Assembly: GCF_963576615.1 (NCBI RefSeq)
Contig: NC_088714.1
Location: 28,206,558-28,270,557 of the forward strand
Origin: Watersipora subatra
Taxonomy: Eukaryota; Bryozoa; Gymnolaemata; Cheilostomatida; Watersiporidae
DNA length: 64,000 bases
Direction of reading: 5' to 3'
The notes below the pieces were generated by a model that searched no databases, was not told where the DNA came from, and worked only from the letters and a program-made list of their open reading frames with translations. Below, piece after piece: positions 13,778 to 22,445 of this stretch (within the stretch, counting starts at the first letter, position 1; the number at the start of each line of letters is the position of its first letter). The position numbers and the translations under genes were made by a program.

Positions 13778-15052
13778 CTACTGCCAGCACCATTGCCAGT
13801 CTGCACTGGCTTTTCCATCACTCTGACCTCCGCCGCTACCAATACTTTTACCGTGACCACTGTCACTACCAACACTCCTTCCACCAACATATCCAACACT
13901 ACTTCTACCAACCCTGACAAGCCCGGAGTCTTTTGGTTGGGTTAGTAATGACTCCTCAACCTCATCTCCGTCTCTTCCGTGTTTACCTCGCTCTCCCCAG
14001 TAATAGGCAGGCTCAACAGGCTTCCTGTGGGAGGTCTCCACCTGGGCCGTAACCGGCTGCACAGGGGATGGCACCACAGAGCTGGGAGTTGGCATAGGCC
14101 CAGACCTATCTAGCTCGACCTCACCTGCAACCAGTGCAGGTCTGCTACTAGCAATTCTCCTCTGAACCTCGGCTAACTCCTGCACCACTACCCTGAATGC
14201 CTTGACATTTTCCAACTCCATGACTGCTGCCTCCCGTTTGGCTTTCAGCTTAGCTAATTTCTCCTTCGACTTCCTCCGCACCTCCCTTTCCTCTCTTTCA
14301 ATCTCTGCTACCTTTTTCTCATGACCTTCTCTGTCTAACATTCCATTGTTGGATATCTCGGCTAAAAAAGAGCAAACCTTTTCCATTACAGACACTGGTT
14401 TAGCTACTTTCTCAGCACCTTCCCTTACCTCATCGTGACTCTGTTCTCTATCACACCCCATAGACACTTGCACATCTCTGGTGCCTTGGGCTGTCCCCTG
14501 TTGGCTACCAATTTCCATGTATTCGCTACTCTTCACTTCCTTGGTTTTGCAAGTCCAACAATCTTGACCTGCGTGACCTCTCTTAACTTCGCTCTCTCTG
14601 ACAGACTTATTTTTCAGCTTTTGCAACTCGACATCATCTGAAACATAACTTGACCCAGCAATAATGGTTCTTGACGAAAACGGCTTAACTGGCTTAATAC
14701 TTCTACACTCCTTAACAGCCTCAAACTTACTTTCGCATACCGCGTTTACAACAGCAAATAATTTAAGCTGCCTTAACTCAGTTATGCCCAAGAAGTTTGT
14801 TCTCAATCTTTTCACCACGTATACCTCTGTCTCCATAAATCTATATTTACTTTCCAACTGAACACCTGCTTTACCGACTAATCTTAGCTTACGACCATCT
14901 ATTCCCGCCAAAACAGTAGATGGCTCCTCTAGCCGTAGGTTCAGCCTTTCGGCCGTCCCCTCGGTTACAGTCGACACCTCTGCCCCAGTATCAAACGTAA
15001 ATTCAACGTTCTTCCCATTGACCTTTAAAACCTGTACAATTCTCCTTTCTAG
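13778..15052 (-). CDS. Protease-containing frame with coiled-coil tail, no reverse transcriptase
   Basis: The open frame runs on the minus strand from just after a TGA at 15055-15053 to a stop near 13778. It opens with a retropepsin: the active-site motif FDTGAEVS is encoded around 15000-14975, and a hydrophobic segment with FLGITEL follows about 60 residues later. Where Gypsy elements continue into reverse transcriptase, this frame instead goes into a hydrophilic stretch, a coiled coil rich in Glu/Lys/Arg (roughly 14310-14130), a Pro-rich part and a Gly/Ser tail. A second minus frame at 13920-13654 overlaps the end and may be the true C-terminus after a frame change. Its ORF-track Met (14977) is inside the protease, so translation probably comes by continuation from Gag. 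The role of the coiled-coil tail is unknown. Confidence 0.75.
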   Translation of the reverse strand, partial: LERRIVQVLKVNGKNVEFTFDTGAEVSTVTEGTAERLNLRLEEPSTVLAGIDGRKLRLVGKAGVQLESKYRFMETEVYVVKRLRTNFLGITELRQLKLFAVVNAVCESKFEAVKECRSIKPVKPFSSRTIIAGSSYVSDDVELQKLKNKSVRESEVKRGHAGQDCWTCKTKEVKSSEYMEIGSQQGTAQGTRDVQVSMGCDREQSHDEVREGAEKVAKPVSVMEKVCSFLAEISNNGMLDREGHEKKVAEIEREEREVRRKSKEKLAKLKAKREAAVMELENVKAFRVVVQELAEVQRRIASSRPALVAGEVELDRSGPMPTPSSVVPSPVQPVTAQVETSHRKPVEPAYYWGERGKHGRDGDEVEESLLTQPKDSGLVRVGRSSVGYVGGRSVGSDSGHGKSIGSGGGQSDGKASADWQWCWQ

Positions 15053-15055
15053 TCA
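15049..15055 (-). promoter_or_regulatory. Gag/protease junction with TGACTAG stop context
   Basis: In the frame shared by the composition-consistent Gag tail and the protease, the only stop is the TGA of TGACTAG. UGA followed by CUAG is a known strong stop-readthrough context in animal mRNAs. The annotated Gag frame ends at the TAG of the same heptamer. Use of readthrough here is inference; a simple CGA-to-TGA mutation is the alternative. Confidence 0.45.
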
Positions 15056-16323
15056 ACTGTCATCCTCATACTTATCCCTAGAACCAGAGAACCTAACACT
15101 TCTGCCCTTACTACTATCTTGGTACCTCTCCTTATACTTCTCCCCTCAAACCTATCCACACTGTTGTCCCTGTACCTGCCAAATTTGCCTCTAATTTCGC
15201 GGGGGCTTTCTCGGCCCCTGTACCTCTCCCCACTACTGTCCCTGCTACCAGACCGCTCGTAGCTATTATCTCGACTACCTCCTGACCTCCTGCTACTACC
15301 TCGCCCGTCATAACCTACTTCTCTCCTATCCCTACAATAACGGGATACATGTCCTCGCTGTCCACAACAAAAACATTTAATGGAGGGATAACTCCTCATC
15401 TCATGCCCACTACGTTTGCAATTGTAGCATACTCTACCTTCACTGCCTTCTCTACTACCTGCTCTATATCTAGAGACATGCCTCTCCCTGCTATTATCTC
15501 TATACTTTCTACTGTCACTGTCCTTGTTATACTCCCGGCCTCTTGTCCCGTATCTACTAGTACCTTGCTCTTCACTACCATAATACTCTCTACTACTCCT
15601 AGGGCTACCCCTAGGGGAAGATTTACCTGCTGAATCATAACTTCTATCTCTATCATTACTCCTGTACTGCACTCGGCTATCAAACTCTGATCCCTTTGCT
15701 ACTTCTCTCTTAACCTCACTCTTTAACTCGGTACTTCTACCCTCATTTCTCAAAAATCTATCAGAGCTGTTGGCCATTTCACGAGCCCTCAATGCCTCCT
15801 GCAATAACGCCCAAGTAAGATTGGCATTCTTCATTAACTCTCTGCTTACTTCTCTATCTCTCAACCCGTTAACCGCCACAATCAGGGCAAACCTTACCCT
15901 ATCATTATCGTTAGTCACCTCTGCATATCTGCTCAAACTCTCTACCTGTTGTAAAAACTCTCTATCACTTTCCCCAAGTGTCTGCCTAGCCGTAAGGAAC
16001 TTATGCCCCTTTACGAACATACTCTCTTGTCTACCATAATAATCCCGTAAAACCTCCACTGCCCCTTCATAAGTAGAATTTACGCCATCTACGTCAAACC
16101 CTGCACCCCTCAATACTTCTCTACCACTGTGCCCAATAGCTCTCAATAGTGGCACTAACCTAGCTCTACCTCTCATAATAGGCACTCTGTTGCCATCTTC
16201 ATCATTTACATAACCTCTCCTCTCGACAGCACTCTCTATACATATATTCATCTCCTCTGTAAATCTCTCCCACGACCCATCACCGTGCTCACCGAACACT
16301 AGCTTTGGAAGACCACTCTCCAT
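15049..16323 (-). CDS. gag: Gag-like polyprotein, 424 codons, with zinc knuckles
   Basis: The frame starts with MESGLPKLVFGEHGDGSWER at 16323, the first ATG after the 5' LTR and primer site. The N-terminal ~200 residues are capsid-like, with a LTARQTLGESDREFLQQVE segment typical of Gypsy Gag. A long Arg/Ser/Asp/Tyr-rich tail follows, with one degenerate knuckle (CYNCKRSGHEMRSY, last Cys replaced by Tyr) and one perfect CCHC knuckle (CFCCGQRGHVSRYC). Gag forms the particle and binds the RNA. The last ~30 codons change to a hydrophobic composition after a GGGG run at 15145-15142. The -1 frame from there keeps the Gag-like composition up to the TGA at 15055, suggesting a one-base length change in this copy. 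Confidence 0.8.
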   Translation of the reverse strand: MESGLPKLVFGEHGDGSWERFTEEMNICIESAVERRGYVNDEDGNRVPIMRGRARLVPLLRAIGHSGREVLRGAGFDVDGVNSTYEGAVEVLRDYYGRQESMFVKGHKFLTARQTLGESDREFLQQVESLSRYAEVTNDNDRVRFALIVAVNGLRDREVSRELMKNANLTWALLQEALRAREMANSSDRFLRNEGRSTELKSEVKREVAKGSEFDSRVQYRSNDRDRSYDSAGKSSPRGSPRSSREYYGSEEQGTSRYGTRGREYNKDSDSRKYRDNSRERHVSRYRAGSREGSEGRVCYNCKRSGHEMRSYPSIKCFCCGQRGHVSRYCRDRREVGYDGRGSSRRSGGSRDNSYERSGSRDSSGERYRGRESPREIRGKFGRYRDNSVDRFEGRSIRRGTKIVVRAEVLGSLVLGISMRMTVD

Positions 16324-16585
16324 CTCTTACCCGATACAATATCTCCTTCGCCACAAATTCACTCTACCCCTCTCGTATAAAATTAGTGTAACTCCCACCT
16401 CCGAATATGTAATAAATAATTACCCCTCACCAACACCGCTACTTCACCGCTACAACACCTCACAACACTACCCTACCTCACGTTACCTCACCTGCACGCC
16501 CGTGAAAGGGTCTATTCAACCGTTTTAACTTACCCCGCAACCAGAAAAATTATCGCTAATGATAACAAAAACAGAAAAAAAATCA

Positions 16586-16605
16586 GAGCTTCGTCAACTG
16601 CGCCA
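16586..16605 (-). other. Primer binding site candidate
   Basis: Directly after the 5' LTR the minus strand reads TGGCGCAGTTGACGAAGCTC. The TGG start fits pairing with a tRNA 3' CCA end; I could not assign the tRNA. Confidence 0.55.
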
Positions 16606-16807
16606 TGTTATATAAATGTGTGTACTCACATGTGGTTGAAGCAAAGAAGAAAACTCTCTCAATCTCCCGACGCCTTTATCCTAACCCTGACTTCTCGTAC
16701 CTTCCCGTAACCTCTCGTACCTTCCCGTAACCTCTCGTAACTACCTGTAACTACCATGACCTCGGGCATTAGTGTAGCCCGCGGCCCACCAACTCGATTA
16801 TACAACA
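16606..16807 (-). repeat. 5' LTR of the gag-pro element
   Basis: 202 bp, upstream in element orientation. It is 20 bp longer than the 3' LTR because a 20-bp unit (16688-16730 region) is present twice. Flanked outside by the CTGAT duplication. Confidence 0.95.
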
Positions 16808-17104
16808 CTGATCATATTCCCAATTTTACCCACCTTCCTCATCATCAGAGTCATCTACTTCACTATCACTGTCATTTACCAACTCATCAATATTTACAGC
16901 TATTTCTTTATTAATTGAATGTCTTGATGTGGACAAATTCCTAGCCATTATCTCAATTTTTTTTTAAACTCGACAAAATTACTATTCTGACATAGCCTGA
17001 GGTTTTTGCAAATATTTCCAGTTCTATTTAATATATTAATAAGATTTTTTTTTTGTAAACCAAGCTGAAACTTGGGGCTATAAGAATTTGCAAATATGCA
17101 GATA

Positions 17105-17896
17105 CAGTGAAGCTCGGATGACTCAAACTTCACGAGACCGAGCGTAAGTGTTTGCGTTATCAGAGAGTTTAAGTTTTCAGTGCACTGTCACAGTGCATGT
17201 ATTTATCAGTATATACATGTACATATACAAACTACATGTGTATATACATCAAAAGCATAGATTGCTTGTTGCAAGTGAAAGGGCCTCTCGTGTAAAGTGT
17301 TAAATTTTTTTATCAGAAAGTATAGATATTTTTCTATCACTTGAGAATTGTTTGTTGTTTTAGATTATGTGACTGCCAGGACGTTCTCAGGTTACAATTG
17401 CCAAAGCTTGATCGTGGTTAAAACGCTCAGAAAAAATACTTTTTCTACTGGGCGTTTTAACCAAAATCAATTTTGTAGTAAGTCAGTTATTACAAAACTG
17501 CTTACCCATTATCAATTTTGCCGATTTACTTTAAATTTATCCGAATGTTACCTCACTTTTCCTTGCTTTCGGAGGGCCATCGCTAAGCGGATGTTTGATA
17601 AAATTTGATTTTTTGCTAACCTCTGGAAAAGTCGTTAACGGAAATATTTTGCCGATGTTGGAAATAACGAGGCCTAAAAACTACTAAAAGTTGATGTTTA
17701 TCTCCATGGCTTGGAATAAAGTGATATTCTAAAGCGATAACAACCATCTCGGTAGCCATTTAGACTGTTCAAGTTAACGAAGTTAAGGTTGAGTTATCTA
17801 AAGCAATTTATCATTGCGTGGGAACGGACCAAACAAATACGTGCGAGTTAACCATGTTTTCGAGCTATCCGAGGACGAGTTATCCGAGTTCCACTG
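17105..17896. mobile_element. TA-flanked MITE with pogo/mariner-like ends (792 bp)
   Basis: The ends are inverted repeats: CAGTGAAGCTCGGATGACTC at 17105 and, on the complement, CAGTGGAACTCGGATAACTC ending at 17896. Both are flanked by TA (17103-17104, 17897-17898). There is no transposase. Its interior (about 17275-17775) is shared with 36310-36725 inside another TA-flanked element, with weaker similarity at 53010-53110 and 58440-58530. Confidence 0.8.
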
Positions 17897-19110
17897 TATT
17901 TAAAAAATAACAACATTCTTACGACACAACAATTTGATTTCAGAAAAAATCGAATCACTAGCCAAATATTAATTGATCTTACAAAGAAAGTTTTATCTGC
18001 GATGAACCATGGCAGCGCAGTACTAGGGATATTTCTTGATTTTGGTAAGACTTTTGACACTATTGACCACAATATACTCATTCACAAATTAAAATATATA
18101 TGCACTTTGCATCGTCTGGTATTCACTGAATAAAAAACTACTTGGAATATAGAAAACAGATAACCTTTTATAGAAAACTGTAAGTCTTGCTTTTCAAGTA
18201 TAAATTGTGGTGTTCCTCAAGGTTCTATCCTGGGTCCAACCTTATTCTTAATATATAATTATATATTAACAATATTGTGTTATCTACTAATCAATTAAAA
18301 CCTATTATATATGCTGACGATGCAAATATATTTTTTGAGTCTAACAATTTGAATAATGACATTGATATAGTTAATAATGAACTTAAAAAATTTGAACAAT
18401 GGTGTAATACAAATAAATTAACTGTTAACATGGACAAAACAATGTACATTGTAATGAGAAATCATCAAAAGAAAATTAAGTTAGAAAAATCAATAAAGTT
18501 ATTTCATTCAGAATTAAAGGAAACATCTTCAATCAAATTTTTAGGAGTTCATTTGGACAGTCACCTGATATTGGACACACATCAATAATCTAAATAAGCA
18601 GATAGGATCTATGTCAGGCCTGATTAGTAGATGTTCTAAATTTTTATCCAGAAGTGTTATGAAACTAATATACAACGTGTTTATTAACTCAGAAATTAGC
18701 TACTGTCTGGAGTCATGGGGAAATGCTCCATTCTGTTATTTAAAAAATACTAACATCACAAAAAATGTCTAATGCGCATAATATTCAATAAACCACCACT
18801 AACTTCATCTCAGTCCCGATTTGTTCAGCTGTCTGTGATGCCTGTTGATAAACTTTATCAGCATAAACTTCTCTTGATAACTCATTCAAAATTTTACTCT
18901 TCAAGTGAAGACCTAACCAAGAAAGGTTCACACTGTAACACCAGATTTTTAGAAACCAATCTACCTTGACCATTATTTTATACTGCTTCAGGTCAAAAAA
19001 CAATCGAATACGGAGTACCATCACAACGGAACAGTCTTCCAATAGACTTACGCAAAACCCCTGCATTAACTAGTGCTAAAGTTAATGTTAAAAGCCATAT
19101 TTTTAAGCCT
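17897..19110 (+). pseudogene. Fossil LINE (Jockey/CR1-like) reverse transcriptase fragment
   Basis: Conserved reverse-transcriptase blocks appear in order on the + strand but in shifting frames. They are a FRKNRITSQ block (~17940), IFLDFGKTFDTIDHNIL (~18030, catalytic Asp in block A), NCGVPQGSILGPTLF (~18200), YADDANIFF (~18310, the catalytic YxDD box), FLGVHLD (~18540) and the thumb/C-terminal part to about 19110. The longest clean piece is 18277-18588. Several frameshifts and stops lie between blocks. There is no endonuclease, and no poly(A) tail was recognised. The left edge abuts the MITE at its TA duplication and the frame runs into that TA, so the MITE probably inserted into this LINE. 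It would have copied its own RNA at genomic nicks; it is dead. Confidence 0.85.
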
Positions 19111-19339
19111 AGATTAATTCAGATCTCCTGTTTGATTTTGCCAATTAGCGCCTCGACTAGCTGCAGTGCTACTGCGCATGTGGGTCTCATAATGGCTTAA
19201 CGAGTAGGAACTAAGCATTCATTTATTTTTTAACTTAATCAATATAACTATATCTTTATTTTGCTTAGTGCTATATTTCTACTAATTGATGAAACACTCA
19301 CGCGCGCAGGCACACGAATCCACACACAACATTAGTGTT

Positions 19340-21030
19340 GAATTTGCTTTGTCATTTCATTATATTTTAAATATGCTCATTTTGTGTAGTTTTGCTTTGT
19401 CAGGTGGAAACTAATTTGATTATTACTGGTTCAGGTACCAGTGAAGGTGTTAAAGGTTGACTTGCAAGAAAATTCACATAACATTCATTTGGTATCAAAA
19501 GATTCACCATGTCTTACTCTGCTGTGTTGTAAGTCGAAATATGGGAAAATATGATTACAAGCTCTTAAAAGTTCAAAAAAGAACAGTTATCTCAGCCATC
19601 ACGAAATTGTCGTAGGTTGAAATTCCTTTATTTCGATGACGTACTCAAACATTGTGGTTATTGTTTGGATACGTGATGTTATCACGTGAACTGAAAGGCC
19701 AATAAAAGGCTCAATATAAAATGTCTCCTAGCAGTAGTTTATGACAAACACTTCGGGTTTTACCGTAAAGCCCTTCTCAAATATAGATGCTCACTACTTT
19801 ACAGTTTCGTTTAAGTTTGGTCTAACCATCTAGTCGTAATCTGATCATGTGACCTATACTTCCTGCCAAATGGCGCGAACAATTTCTGAAGCATTTTACG
19901 ACCATCACTGGGGACCAACAGGCTCCTCATGTTTATCAGAGGATGATATGCACTCCTTCACGCTAAGGTTAAAACATTGAACAAATTTTTAAAGTAGGTT
20001 TTGAGATACCAGTGCTCAAAGTGACCGCATCACAATGATGATGAACTAGACGCGTAAGGACAATAGACATGGTTTTATTGAATGCATGAAGTATATTTGT
20101 GAAGATATTTCAACGAATGAGGTTGCATGAAAGTGTAAACGAAAGCTATCTTGTTCAGCTACGTCCCATTTGAGCCGTTTTGGAAAGGGGTTCCAACCTA
20201 CGGCGTTTTCGTGATGGCTGCAATTAACTATTCACTTTTGAGCTTTTAAGAGCTTGTGATCACATTTCCACATATTTTGCACCTACAACACAGCAGAATA
20301 AGACATGGTGAATCTTTTGATATTAAATAACTGTAATGTGGATTTTGTTGCAAGCCAACCTTTAAGCTATTGTAAGCAATACTGATATTTACCAGTAAAA
20401 GGTAATTTTTCATTCCATAAGTCCAACAATTAAAATACACAACTAACAAAATTCTAAACAAAAAAATTAATGCCAAAAAGCTGCAATAGCTAATAAAAGT
20501 TACACCTTTACTCGAACAGTCATTCATGTTTGCTTGCTCGGTCCATATGGCTGCGAGTTTTGACAGTCAGATTAAAGTCATGACAGTCATTATATATAGA
20601 AGCTCGGTAGTTGAGAGAGGGAAGTTGAAAAGGGTCAGCTGATGATGGAGAAGGAGGCTCCATAGGTAGGGAAAGGATAGAGGCTCCAGAAGCTGAGGGA
20701 AGAGAGAGGAAGGCTGCAGAGGCAGAGGAATGCGCCTCAGTAGGCTGAGGGAGTCTCAGCAGGTCCTTGAGGAAGAGAGATAGATCGATAGACTGACGCT
20801 GAGTCGTTGGAGCTGTTCTCTTTTATAGATGTCTCTGTTAGCCTGTGAGAAGGTGTTTAGGCGGTCAGGTTCTGTTCTTTATGTTGCAGAAAGTTAGTAA
20901 TTGAGTGAGCTGGTCTTAAGTACGTTATGAGAGTATGTTGATTGAAAATGCTGACTAACTCCAATTGTCTTGGTCATGTCTGGTACAGGTCTGATATCTT
21001 TTAATGGTTTTCTGGCATGTCAATCGATGT
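19340..21030. repeat. Dispersed repeat, copy B (interrupted)
   Basis: Second copy of the repeat at 2045-2830, split at 19454-20361 by a TTAA-flanked foldback. The flanks join at TTAA exactly as in copy A. The right part includes a GA-rich zone (20600-20760) and the ttctcttttata block at 20816. Confidence 0.6.
19454..20361. mobile_element. TTAA-flanked foldback MITE, copy 1 (908 bp)
   Basis: The left end AGGTTGACTTGCAAGAAAAT and the right end (complement AGGTTGGCTTGCAACAAAAT) form long inverted repeats of roughly 180 bases each. TTAA lies on both sides (19450-19453, 20362-20365). A second copy is at 51894-52805. TTAA duplication is the piggyBac signature, although the ends lack the usual CCC. 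No transposase is present. Confidence 0.85.
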
Positions 21031-22217
21031 CACTTTCCTCATGGGCTACTTCTACAAGAGGTTTCTAAGCTGCTTGTAGATGAGTATACGATGACTGTCG
21101 TTATTGCTGGTCCTCCAATGTATTAGGTGTCATGTTCAGTGAAATACTGCACATGTCTCTAGTGTTTAGTCGTTTCTCAATTATGCTATCTGGTTTTGCT
21201 AATACATCTATACAGCAAAGTATCAGTTTTTATGCTTTCATTGGTCATTCATGTTTTTTGCATTCGACCTTTGCTAAAAATGTCGTATGTTACGTGTATG
21301 TATTTGCCTATCACCACTAAAATATAATTTATTGTTTTGTAGCTTACTACTTGCTCACCGGCAGTTTCTAATGCACTAATTTCTGTTTGTTGCTAAATTT
21401 TATATTATCCTTAAACCTGATCTATATGAACCTTATAATTAGTAGATATTCAGATTGTTTGTTGCATATATAGAGCACATGTGCTCTACGTATGGACTGT
21501 ATGAAAAGCAAGAACTTTCATTCTAATCAGTTGTGACATTGTTGAATAGCTTTCTGAATGTACAGCTTTTTCTAGCAAATGCAAATGGAGTAAGTCGCAC
21601 GTTGCAACAAGTTTTGTAACTAAAATCTGACTATAATATTCAAAGCCATTTTCTTGCATCTATACCATTTTTGTGTAATTTTTTGCTGGTGTATTCGGCG
21701 AAAATTCTGTACCTGGTTAGATGTACTTGCAAGTTACACATTGAATATTTTTTTGATACACAATTTTCATGAAATCATGAAAAAAGTAAGTTTCCACCAT
21801 TTTGAGTAGTGGAATGCAATTAGATTAGTCAAATTTTTGAGTAGAACTAAATAATTGCTTTACAGTTATGATGCTACAAAGTCTTAAAAAATTACTATCC
21901 TGCATAGATACAATCATGACTATATATTCTATTGTTAAGGATTACACTTTGACTGAAAAATAATTTTTTTCGTAGTCTTATCCTAATATCACTCCATTTT
22001 TCAAGTACTTTTACACACTTTAGTGACTTGTTTAATAAATTCAGCATGAATTTTCATGATACTTTTATTGTGTGCTTTTTTATACTTACATCTATGTAGC
22101 TTTTCATTCATTTAATGAACAGAATATATATTATAGAGATTCTGATGATGTGCCTAATATTGTTAACTCTCCATTTTTAGAATTAATTAAGATTTTTTCA
22201 TTATTACCATGGGCCAT
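21031..22217. other. No gene recognised
   Basis: AT-rich sequence. The frame at 21132-21320 has no supporting motif. Nothing else is supported. Confidence 0.5.
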
Positions 22218-22222
22218 TTTTA

Positions 22223-22403
22223 TATTGTAATAATAGAAGCTTCATGGTTTTAAAAGCTATCTCGTTGTGCTTTCTGAAAGCTTTCTGTTTTTTGTTACAA
22301 TAGCCTTTTCATAATACTCTCACTTTTGTTCACAACTGTCAAGATGAACACAGCTAATAAAGTTTCTGTCAATAAACTGAATGTTCAAAGAATCTAAACA
22401 ACA
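22223..22403 (+). repeat. 5' LTR of copia element
   Basis: 181 bp, starting TATTGTAATAATAG (TG to TA change against the 3' LTR) and ending CTAAACAACA. Confidence 0.95.
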
Positions 22404-22417
22404 GGTTATGGGCCCAG
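22404..22417 (+). other. Primer binding site for half initiator-Met tRNA
   Basis: GGTTATGGGCCCAG directly follows the 5' LTR. It is complementary to CTGGGCCCATAACC, the anticodon stem-loop of animal initiator tRNA-Met. Drosophila copia likewise primes from a 5' half of this tRNA. Confidence 0.9.
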
Positions 22418-22445
22418 TCAGCCCATTAAATATTATCAAAGAACT

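Larger units (their letters stand above)
13357..16807 (-). mobile_element. Gypsy-like LTR retroelement with gag and protease only (3,451 bp)
   Basis: Direct repeats at 13357-13538 and 16606-16807 begin and end with TG..CA type termini and are flanked by the 5-bp duplication CTGAT (13352-13356 and 16808-16812). The LTRs differ by about two substitutions and one 20-bp tandem unit, so the insertion is young. On the minus strand it carries a primer-site candidate, a Gag frame, a protease-containing frame and a polypurine tract. No reverse transcriptase, RNase H or integrase motif is present, so it must depend on another element. The single protease after Gag and the CCHC fingers point to Ty3/Gypsy-type ancestry (inference). 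Confidence 0.9.

Noticed and set aside
13585..16039. Plus-strand frames across the LTR element
   Set aside because: They are shadows of the Gag and protease frames on the minus strand.
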